Shown here: piece by piece, positions 18,081 through 25,290 of the stretch
How the letters are laid out: every line of letters starts with the position of its first letter
How positions within the stretch are numbered: position 1 is the stretch's first letter
The notes under the pieces: model-generated
Database searches by the model: none
What the model was told of the DNA's origin: nothing
The model's input: only the letters and a program-made list of their open reading frames with translations
Position numbers and translations under genes: made by a program
Assembly (NCBI GenBank): GCA_013215055.1
Contig: JABSRQ010000015.1
Span: forward strand, 27,826 to 91,825
Source of the DNA: Pseudomonadales bacterium
Lineage (GTDB): Bacteria > Pseudomonadota > Gammaproteobacteria > Pseudomonadales > DT-91
DNA: 64,000 nucleotides
Direction: 5' to 3'

Positions 18081-18593
18081 TTACAACTTTAATGAACCCA
18101 GAAAATTACAAGGTTTATGCTTACTGGTCAGCTGCTGATGAATAATGCCTGTCCAAGCGGTTTTACAAGCCCCGGTTGAACCCGGCATACAAAAAATTAC
18201 GGTTCGATTAGCAATGCCTGCAATGGCCCTAGACTGAATGGTTGAGGTGCCAATTTCCGCATAAGAAAGCTGGCGAAACAATTCACCAAAGCCATCAATG
18301 CTTTTATCAAACAAAGGTCTAATCGCCTCAGGCGTACTATCACGTAGCGTAAATCCAGTGCCCCCGGTCATCAATATCGCCTGAATACCCTCATCTGCGA
18401 TCCAGTTAGATACCATGGCACGCATTTTATATACATCATCAATCACAATCGCACGTGCAGCCAATGTATGGCCAGCTGCTTGCAGCTGCTCAGCCAAATA
18501 ATCACCGGAAGTATCATTACTTTCATCACGGGTGTCAGAAACTGTTAACACCGCAATATTAATAAACTTATCTTCTTTCATGACCGCAGACAT
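18081..18593 (-). CDS. moaB: Molybdenum cofactor biosynthesis protein B (MoaB/MogA fold)
   Basis: MoaB belongs to the fold that binds molybdopterin for adenylation. The 170-residue protein has [19 protein letters not shown] at the N-terminus, the molybdopterin-binding [16 protein letters not shown] near residue 75 and [14 protein letters not shown] near the C-terminus, all typical of MoaB. Start ATG 18593 shares one base with the TGA stop of the upstream RmlD-like gene (TGATG), so it is probably translated by coupling. No other molybdenum cofactor gene is in the window, and a frame extension to TTG 18596 is not needed. Confidence 0.93.
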   Translation of the reverse strand: MSAVMKEDKFINIAVLTVSDTRDESNDTSGDYLAEQLQAAGHTLAARAIVIDDVYKMRAMVSNWIADEGIQAILMTGGTGFTLRDSTPEAIRPLFDKSIDGFGELFRQLSYAEIGTSTIQSRAIAGIANRTVIFCMPGSTGACKTAWTGIIHQQLTSKHKPCNFLGSLKL

Positions 18594-19462
18594 CAAATAT
18601 TCACTTCTTCAAAATAATCTTTCACGACCTCGGCTAATAATGCCCGCCAAGGTTTTTGATGAATACCAAAAGTATTTAGCAGTTTCTGGCAGTTCAGCAC
18701 AATAGGCTCAAAATAGAACTCAGAATCTTCCGCATCGTTATGCTCAAAATGCAGGGAGCGCGCATCGATATTGGCATCAAACTGTGAGGCCTGCGCAACA
18801 ATCGCTTCAACAAACTGAAAGCCTATAGCCGCATCCGAAGACGCATAATGATAAAGCCCCCAAGCCTGCGCACCACAATCCAGCTGTAACAATATCGCAA
18901 TCAAGACTCTAGCCACATCATGCACCGAGGTTGGACAACCCTTGCCTGCACTATTAAAACTAATCAGTGTATTCGCAGAAGCACTACGCACCACCGCAGC
19001 TAAAAAGTTATTTTCATCGGCCGAATACACCCAGGAGGTGCGTAATATAATATGCTGGCGAACATGTTTCTGCAGATACTCTTCTTGACGCAAGTAAAAC
19101 TTCGCCTGAGCCAAACCTGAATCACTGCTGTCGGTCTCATTATAATTAAGCTTACCGGGCGCAAAAACCGATGCAGTCGACAATAAAACCAACGGGGTTT
19201 TATTCTCTTTAGCAAAAGCTGCACATAACTTAATAACAGATTCATAATGGCGTAAGTCATCATCTTCAGCAGCTATAGGCAACATCACAGCACAAACAAT
19301 AAAGTCTGGCTGTTGCTGGCGCAGTAAATGCCCTAGATCAACCGATTCACCCACTGCACGCCAATTAACCGGCAATTGCGTCACCGACTCAATACGTTGC
19401 TGACACTGCGTTCGAACGGAAGCAATCAAATCTTGCTGCTCAGAAATCAATAAAACTTTCAT
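18593..19462 (-). CDS. RmlD-like sugar nucleotide-binding (degenerate SDR) protein
   Basis: The protein of 289 residues matches the RmlD substrate-binding family along its length: LLSTASVFAPGKLNYNETD, HIILRTSWVYSADENNFL and GLYHYASSDA. Two expected catalytic features are lost: the N-terminal GxxGxxG nucleotide loop is replaced by ISEQQDLIASV, and no clear YxxxK is seen in the strand-5 helix region (FYLRQEEYL). So it may bind rather than reduce a sugar nucleotide. It is the first gene of a two-gene unit with moaB and the last chromosomal gene before the genomic island. Confidence 0.7.
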   Translation of the reverse strand: MKVLLISEQQDLIASVRTQCQQRIESVTQLPVNWRAVGESVDLGHLLRQQQPDFIVCAVMLPIAAEDDDLRHYESVIKLCAAFAKENKTPLVLLSTASVFAPGKLNYNETDSSDSGLAQAKFYLRQEEYLQKHVRQHIILRTSWVYSADENNFLAAVVRSASANTLISFNSAGKGCPTSVHDVARVLIAILLQLDCGAQAWGLYHYASSDAAIGFQFVEAIVAQASQFDANIDARSLHFEHNDAEDSEFYFEPIVLNCQKLLNTFGIHQKPWRALLAEVVKDYFEEVNI

Positions 19463-19759
19463 AAATTTTACGACAGCCTAAAATGGTTATAAATACCACG
19501 ATTGAGAAGTGAGTGAGTGAGTAAACCCGTTTTCTTCTTTAAAATCATGAACTAACCCCATTATAGACATCCTATAAAAGTATTTTTGTAACGTTTTCTG
19601 TTAAATTTTAGTGCTTTATCACGTCTAAATGTTACAGAAACGTGACTGCACGATAATTAACCCAAAACTGTAAATAGTAGGAGAATTCTACCATTTTTAG
19701 TCTTATAAGATAGAAATTCATTAAATATGTGACTACAGACTGTAGATCAACTTACAAAA
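19463..19759. other. Left junction of the island, no gene found
   Basis: This A+T-rich stretch upstream of the RmlD-like gene has no convincing open frame. It should hold the promoter for the RmlD-like/moaB pair (minus strand) and the left boundary of the island. Short tandem GAGT/GAGTGA units lie at 19505-19523. I see no tRNA. Confidence 0.5.
19630..19656 (+). repeat. Left copy of candidate att-like direct repeat
   Basis: TGTTACAG (19630-19637) followed after 9 bases by TGCACGATAA (19647-19656). The same two blocks occur in the same orientation at 51188-51195 and 51208-51217 (one mismatch, 12-base spacer). Chance similarity in A+T-rich DNA cannot be excluded. Confidence 0.35.
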
Positions 19760-20206
19760 TTACCACTGCCCAAGTTTTTCAACAGATAAAACCTGCTTAA
19801 CTCCGCCCTCGTAAAAGTATTCTCTATTATTAAACTGAATGATGATTTTACTGCATGCTCGCCCCATACTCCCCTAGGAAAAACGCTCACACACCTTCAA
19901 TTTATACTTATGATCACCCAGCGCACCTTCAATTGAATAGTATATTCCATCCTCATTACCTCCCGGATATGGAAGATTTGATGATAAGCAGCCTCTTAAA
20001 ACAGTACGATTGATGTAAATAGCAGCAACTGAGTCATCCCCGTTCATCTAAATCATTAACTGACCAAAGCACCCATTAGGAATTATCCCCTCAGACGTCA
20101 CAAAAACGTCGCCCTCAACCCTATAATCCAGCTCCTCAGCTGACACAAGGCTTGAAAAGATGCCAATCAATAATATAATTCAGCGCCTTTTTGCAATAAT
20201 AGACAC
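19760..20206 (-). pseudogene. Decayed gene for a secreted protein, three in-frame stops
   Basis: One minus-strand frame of 149 codons reads as a coherent small secreted protein but is broken by TGA at 20182-20180, TAG at 20050-20048 and TAG at 19876-19874, before a final TAA at 19762-19760. The first part gives a signal peptide (IILLIGIFSSLVSA, then EELDYRVEGD). Later parts include AAIYINRTVLRGCLSSNLPY, DHKYKLKVCERFS and KIIIQFNNREYFYEGG. There are no indels in the frame, so decay seems recent. GTG 20206 lies 11 bases behind the stop of the neighbouring secreted protein, so both were probably one operon. The family is unknown to me. Confidence 0.65.
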
Positions 20207-20217
20207 ATGCACCTGCC

Positions 20218-20835
20218 TTAAAGCCCTGACTGATCAATAAGAACTGAAAAATCACCTAATGCATTTAACTCTCCTGCGATCGGCATCATCCAATAATTAA
20301 TCGTGAAATAAAATTGAAGCCTATCATTTGATGTCCAAATCCTTTTATCTCCCCACGGATCAACCTCATAGCAAGCAACAGCAATCATATTTCCATTAAC
20401 CCCTACCAACAAGAAGGTCTCATACATCCTGCCATCATCATGTTTCCCACGAGCTTCATCAATATCACTGCCATACCTGAGAATTAAACTCTTCTTCAAG
20501 TTTTCCAAGGTATCTAAACAATTATCCTTCCCTTGAATGCTTGACGTACCGCTTACATCAAAAACCTTTTGCCCCTTAAGGTCACTCTTAAAGTGATAGT
20601 TTGTGAATGTTTTATTGGGAGTAGGAGGAGCTATATCAAACGAATGATAAAACTCATGTCGCGCCTTTTTATTTATATATTTCTTATTAACAGTCGCTTT
20701 AGAACCTAGCTTAATACCAAAAGCATCAGTAATTGGCTGAACAGCATTAGACGGCATACTTATAAACAGCATTTGTATTACAGCAATAAATACGAATAAA
20801 TTGCCCGCCAAAAATCTCAAAGCCGCTTTTCGCAT
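20218..20835 (-). CDS. Secreted protein of unknown function, 205 aa
   Basis: An N-terminal signal peptide is clear (RFLAGNLFVFIAVIQMLF, cleavage likely after SNA near residue 31). The mature part has an early Gly/Lys-rich segment (AFGIKLGSKATVNKK), one Cys in KDNCLDTLENL, a short LLVGVNGNMIAVACYEVDP strand and WTSNDRLQFYFTINYW near the end. Start ATG 20835 has GGGAG upstream. I do not recognise the family. It sits at the left end of the island next to a decayed secreted-protein gene; a periplasmic role is all that can be said. Confidence 0.7.
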   Translation of the reverse strand: MRKAALRFLAGNLFVFIAVIQMLFISMPSNAVQPITDAFGIKLGSKATVNKKYINKKARHEFYHSFDIAPPTPNKTFTNYHFKSDLKGQKVFDVSGTSSIQGKDNCLDTLENLKKSLILRYGSDIDEARGKHDDGRMYETFLLVGVNGNMIAVACYEVDPWGDKRIWTSNDRLQFYFTINYWMMPIAGELNALGDFSVLIDQSGL

Positions 20836-20916
20836 TATATACTCCCTACAAATCTAAAATTTTAGTCCATTACTTACGATAATATCTATTATCACAAACA
20901 GATGAGACTGGAATGT

Positions 20917-23358
20917 TCAGGATTTTTCAGATCTATCGACAAAAATGGCCATTGGAACACTACTCAGATGGATTGTACTGCCCCAAGAAATTAACAATCT
21001 TTGGACGTTTTTATCGCTAAACCCTTGTATTGGAATTATGCAGGAAAGCTTACATTGAATATTTTGCTGATCAAAGCTCTCTCCGTCGCACCCCAACGCA
21101 TCGTCGATTGAAGACATTTCTCTTTGAGCAATTGTATGGGCCTTATCATACCGCGCCTCCAGCCCCTTCATGTATTTAGAGGTTACAACCTTCCCTTTTG
21201 AACCTTTAGCGGCAATCAGCGTCTCCCTAAGAACAGAGCGTATCTCCCCTAACTTACCGGATTTACGCACTCTAAATGCAGCAGAACAATTAATATTCAG
21301 TAAGAAATCCTTGGAGCTTATTAATGATGCTATGTCCAGCTGGACATCATCAATGGCGCAAGAGGCCAAAATTTCCATTTTACGGTGCGGGCTGTCCGAT
21401 AAAATAAACGAGCCCGTTATCTGCGCAATCAACAACGAATATTCAAAATTAGGAGTCAGATTCGTTTTCATTAACTGACCACCACCAGCTGAGTAAACAT
21501 TATCCTGCAATAATGTAAGGGGATCTTCTGCACGCGTTTGGTGTACATGCTCTATTAGCGCCACGACACGCTCTTCGGGCATGTCAGGATAAGTCTCTAA
21601 AATTGACTGCCGATGATATGTATCTGGCATCATCTGGTATGCTCGCTTAGCATCCGCCTCCATTAACATACGCAATTGACTGCTTTGCTCTTCATTCACC
21701 TCAGTATCTTTCAAGCGCTCCTCTGCCATGGACATCGCCTGTCTACCCAGATATGGATTCGCCACAAAAAGATCCGGTATTAAATTGATATACCCCTTCT
21801 TGATATAAGGCTCCAGCATCAACAGCAACATAATATTTTTCAAAGTATCGTGCTTATATTGATGTGGATTCTCCAGCGGAGAAAACTCTGGATTCATGAG
21901 TGCAGGATTTACAAAAGGGCTCACTACTAATATTTCATCACAATACAACGTCATACTAGTGATCGTAAGTGTAATTGCCTGAGGATCCACAATCCCCGTA
22001 TATAATGCCCTTAATGTGCCATCTGGCTTAGGTAATAAGCTGATGTAATCAGTATCTTTTGGCCAGAGATGACCATAAAAACGATAAATCTCCTTAATCT
22101 GATCACCGCTCAGCTCCTTTCTTACATCATCCCACGTTTTACCATCATTCAACCCCAGCACATCAGTCACACAGTTGATAAATGCTAAATTACGCTCCCT
22201 TATACTTAAAACAGCTGAAGTGGACTTTTCCTCTTCACGCTTATTAAGACAGCATTTTTTATATTTCTTTCCACTACCACAGCGACATAAACTATTCCGC
22301 CTCTGTTTTTTTACAGGCTTAACTTTCTGCAAGAATTCACTATCCGGATTTGTGCGCCCAAAGGCATCTTGATAATAAGTACTGCCATCTTTGTACCCTA
22401 CGAACATTTCTCCACCAAAATGAAACATTCCATTTTCCGGAGGTAGTAATACCCCCTTAAGCTCGCCCCAAGTACAATTCACAGCCTTCTCTGGATAAAG
22501 CCACTCCCGCTCTCCAGCCGCTATATATCGTTTAGCCCTACACTTGACGATATAGTTTATTTTTTGAACGTCTGAAACACACAAGTTTCTCGACGTAATA
22601 AATGCATCAGTCCTTGCCATGCTTTGCGCAAAATGTCGGGCATTGGTTCTTTTTTCCAAGGGATCATTCAGGTCTGGATTTTTTGCATATTCATAGTTGG
22701 TCAAAATCAGGCAATGATCTTGATCAAGAACAAAAATTGTCTGACTGGCCTTCAGTGCAGTAGAGGGCTCATGTGGGTAGGCACAAGACTCAGAATCAAG
22801 TGGACAAGCGTGGTTGTAAACTGTCACTGGGTGATCAGAGACAATAAACTTCACTTCAGAATCTTTTGCTGAAACTATCTCACGAACCCCCTCTGCCCAC
22901 ATCGTACAATGCAGAGTCCGCAGCCCTTGCATCTCCAGCATTAGCTCAACTTGATCTAGCTTGGGATATTGAGCCTGAATCCAGTCCAGCCCCTTGGGAG
23001 TACGAAGCTTCTGGGCATCTATAAATTCGAAAAAGTTTTGAAAGTGCTTATGCCATTGCCGTGGGTCATCTGAAGTAAAAGCCCTTACTGCCGCAGCACC
23101 AGTATCATCAATTTCGCCAAAGAGATAATTTTCAATATCATCATTAATGAATTCACCGAAGAATGTTGTATAGAGGTCAGTCTCAACAAAACTCAGTTTA
23201 GGTGACTGCCTTTTCAGGCTGTTTTTTGTACGCTCAACACCATTATGCACCACAACATCTGGAGCTAAATTCAGTACATGGAGTTGATGCTGATTATCAG
23301 CTAAAAAACCTCTCTGATACCACTGAGGGACGTAATGATTTTCTCTTGTTTTCTTCAC
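20917..23358 (-). CDS. DUF4238 domain protein with central SEC-C motif and novel C-terminal domain
   Basis: The 813-residue protein has three parts. The first 290 or so residues are DUF4238: it starts RENHYVPQWYQRGFL and has the family's FIVSDHPVTVYN strand near 175. Around 354-370 lies a SEC-C zinc motif (LCRCGSGKKYKKCC), which in other proteins docks onto ribosomes or nucleic-acid partners. The last 420 residues form a domain I cannot name, with LYCDEILVVSPFVNP and KGYINLIPDLFVANPYLGRQ. Start is GTG 23358 behind GAGGGG. An AAA+ ATPase gene lies upstream on the same strand. The role is unknown; defence is inferred from context. Confidence 0.75.
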   Translation of the reverse strand: MKKTRENHYVPQWYQRGFLADNQHQLHVLNLAPDVVVHNGVERTKNSLKRQSPKLSFVETDLYTTFFGEFINDDIENYLFGEIDDTGAAAVRAFTSDDPRQWHKHFQNFFEFIDAQKLRTPKGLDWIQAQYPKLDQVELMLEMQGLRTLHCTMWAEGVREIVSAKDSEVKFIVSDHPVTVYNHACPLDSESCAYPHEPSTALKASQTIFVLDQDHCLILTNYEYAKNPDLNDPLEKRTNARHFAQSMARTDAFITSRNLCVSDVQKINYIVKCRAKRYIAAGEREWLYPEKAVNCTWGELKGVLLPPENGMFHFGGEMFVGYKDGSTYYQDAFGRTNPDSEFLQKVKPVKKQRRNSLCRCGSGKKYKKCCLNKREEEKSTSAVLSIRERNLAFINCVTDVLGLNDGKTWDDVRKELSGDQIKEIYRFYGHLWPKDTDYISLLPKPDGTLRALYTGIVDPQAITLTITSMTLYCDEILVVSPFVNPALMNPEFSPLENPHQYKHDTLKNIMLLLMLEPYIKKGYINLIPDLFVANPYLGRQAMSMAEERLKDTEVNEEQSSQLRMLMEADAKRAYQMMPDTYHRQSILETYPDMPEERVVALIEHVHQTRAEDPLTLLQDNVYSAGGGQLMKTNLTPNFEYSLLIAQITGSFILSDSPHRKMEILASCAIDDVQLDIASLISSKDFLLNINCSAAFRVRKSGKLGEIRSVLRETLIAAKGSKGKVVTSKYMKGLEARYDKAHTIAQREMSSIDDALGCDGESFDQQNIQCKLSCIIPIQGFSDKNVQRLLISWGSTIHLSSVPMAIFVDRSEKS

Positions 23359-23554
23359 AATCCCCTCATTCTTAAGCTAACATGATAATATTGCAGTGAA
23401 GGATGCCAATAAAACCCCCACCACCACATTACCACCTTATGACTTAATACCCTCATACCGCTTAATACCTTTAACAAACGCTATAACAACCTTTATAAAT
23501 AAGACTAAAAAATGAGGAAAAAGGGGCCGTCACCCCCAGTAAACGGACAAAGAA

Positions 23555-24541
23555 CTAATTCGAATTAATAAACCCCATAACACGTCTACATACCAGCGTT
23601 TTCAGCTGTATGTCATCAAGCTGAATTTTGACAGATGATTTCCGTAAATTTTGCAAATTACTAGCACTTTTCCCATCCAACGACCTTCGAAGGGCCTTAG
23701 CGATTGCAGCTTTCAGTACGCCCTCTACCTGTCTCGGCACCATCAGTGCGCACTTATCACTAACCGCTTTGGAAACCTTTGGAGATAAATAAGGGCGAGT
23801 CAAATTCAGCTGAGCGTAGATATTCTTAATAACAGCCACCATCTGCCCCTTATCAGGCGTATCGACATAAAACACAATGAAACGACTAAGTAATTCTGGC
23901 GGTATCTGCTCGATATAATTTGCAGTAGCAATAAAAGAGAATCCGGTCGTATCAAAGTTCACATCAAAGAAGTTATCTCGAAACGATTTAGCCGTAATTT
24001 TCTCAAGTAACGCTAACCAAGCAGGCAGAATTAGATCTTGCCCAGATGTACCAATTTTATCGATCTCATCAATAGAACATAGTTGCGCAAACTGAGGGCT
24101 CTCGATAATTGCCTTTGAAAAAATTCCGGGAGCCCCATTGGAATACCTAAGATCACTTCCCGCTAAGGACTGGTTATTATCAAGCACTCCACCCTGAACA
24201 TTTACACAATTAATCTGAAGCACATCAGCAAGGATGAGTGCCAATTTGGTTTTTCCAATCCCCGGTGGGCCTATCACTAAAATATTGGGGAACTCCACAC
24301 ATCCTTTAGCAACATAAGACTCCAACAAAGCATCAGCTATAGCCATAATAGGCTCCTTAAAGTTAGGCATATCACCAACAAGAGCTTCAACTGCTCTAAT
24401 CTGCTTGAGCGTAACTGGGACGATATCCTTTTCAGGTGGTGTTGTTGTAAGTAAATTCACCAACTTTCGCTGCTTTGAGTCATATTGACTCATAAAACAC
24501 TCTAGGCTTGGCTGCTTCCACAAAGGGGCTGACATTTTCAT
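23555..24541 (-). CDS. Lon-like AAA+ ATPase without protease domain
   Basis: The 328-residue protein is a single AAA+ module. It has Walker A GPPGIGKTKLAL (near residue 87), Walker B LCSIDEIDKI (near 155), sensor 1 FIATANY and an arginine finger in PPELLSRF. Order and spacing resemble the ATPase of Lon, but there is no Ser-Lys protease domain and no long N-terminal domain. The start is uncertain: ATG 24541 or ATG 24493 (MSQYDSKQR). The DUF4238/SEC-C gene follows about 200 bases downstream on the same strand, so a remodelling ATPase acting with that protein is a reasonable guess. Confidence 0.75.
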   Translation of the reverse strand: MKMSAPLWKQPSLECFMSQYDSKQRKLVNLLTTTPPEKDIVPVTLKQIRAVEALVGDMPNFKEPIMAIADALLESYVAKGCVEFPNILVIGPPGIGKTKLALILADVLQINCVNVQGGVLDNNQSLAGSDLRYSNGAPGIFSKAIIESPQFAQLCSIDEIDKIGTSGQDLILPAWLALLEKITAKSFRDNFFDVNFDTTGFSFIATANYIEQIPPELLSRFIVFYVDTPDKGQMVAVIKNIYAQLNLTRPYLSPKVSKAVSDKCALMVPRQVEGVLKAAIAKALRRSLDGKSASNLQNLRKSSVKIQLDDIQLKTLVCRRVMGFINSN

Positions 24542-25032
24542 ATCTTAGGTCTCGACATTATTCAGCCGCAGTACATCCACTGCCTGCCACTGAAAAATCA
24601 ACCTAGCACCAAGTTCTATGCTTCCCTATGCTAGGACATTAATATAAACCTAGCCCACTCACCAGAAAGCAATAAAGAACTTTAACTATTATCGGTATAC
24701 TGCTGATATAGTTAAACTTTATTATCAAAATATGAAAAATTATAAAGTGAAATAAATTCCATTTTATTTAATTCCCAACCAAGCATGCCTACTGACATTT
24801 GAGATACGTTAGAAACCAGCATCAGAACAAAATTAATGGGGAAACAAACCAAAATTCACATTCTCACCTGATTAAAAAAACACCAAAACTACCATTCAAT
24901 TCTTTAAATGCATTTTCAGGTATAAAAGTGATAAGCTATTGAAATAGCGAACTTTTATAGGCTTTTCCTAACAAATAAGACAAAAGCTGTAAATCAAAAG
25001 ACGGATAACCATTATTCAATGGCAGAATCAGG
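24542..25032. other. Intergenic region with nested dyad, no gene found
   Basis: About 490 A+T-rich bases between the divergent AAA+ gene and the PLD-helicase remnant have no credible open frame. They should hold the AAA+ promoter. The one clear structure is a nested inverted repeat at 24921-24959, listed separately. Confidence 0.5.
24921..24959. repeat. Nested inverted repeat
   Basis: Outer arms TATAAAAGT (24921-24929) and ACTTTTATA (24951-24959) are perfect 9-bp complements. Inside them GCTATT (24935-24940) and AATAGC (24943-24948) form a second perfect pair. It could be a twofold operator or a short hairpin RNA; no T run follows, so a terminator is unlikely. Confidence 0.5.
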
Positions 25033-25227
25033 ATGGTAATAGTCAATAAAAATAACGGACGTGTCGGTGAAGAGCTGAAAAAACACAGCTTTGAAAACTC
25101 AAAACTCTCTGTACTCGCCAGCTTATTTACCATTTATGGCTTCTCTTCTCTCAAGAAAGAACTTTCACAATTAGCTAGCAGCCGCCTATTTTTATCCAAT
25201 TGGCAGCCGGACGACTTACAAACCTGA
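25033..25227 (+). pseudogene. Fragment of a PLD-domain helicase (SNF2-type) N-terminus
   Basis: The 64-codon frame starts IVNKNNGRVGEELKKH and continues KLSVLASLFTIYGFSSLKKE followed by LSQLASSRLFLS. This pattern (a Gly-Asp/Glu-ELKK start, then SIxxxxFSIYAFxALKxEL and a short RFxFT strand) is how restriction-associated SNF2 helicases with an N-terminal phospholipase D domain begin. The match ends near residue 55, where the frame runs into unrelated residues and stops; the remaining thousand or so residues are missing. It is probably a leftover of a replaced defence gene. A stand-alone small protein is less likely. Confidence 0.5.
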
Positions 25228-25290
25228 TCGGTTCTAGCTATATTTTTATGGAAAAAATCTCCCAATACTCATAAGGATGTTCAACATAAA

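Noticed and set aside
19874..20206. The three in-frame stops as recoded amino acids (selenocysteine or pyrrolysine)
   Set aside because: Two are TAG and one TGA, in a signal-peptide position and random places; no recoding element or partner genes are seen. Simple decay explains it better.
23359..23554. Iteron-like CTTAATACC repeats
   Set aside because: Only two copies 20 bases apart in an A+T-rich spacer; too few and too short for an origin.
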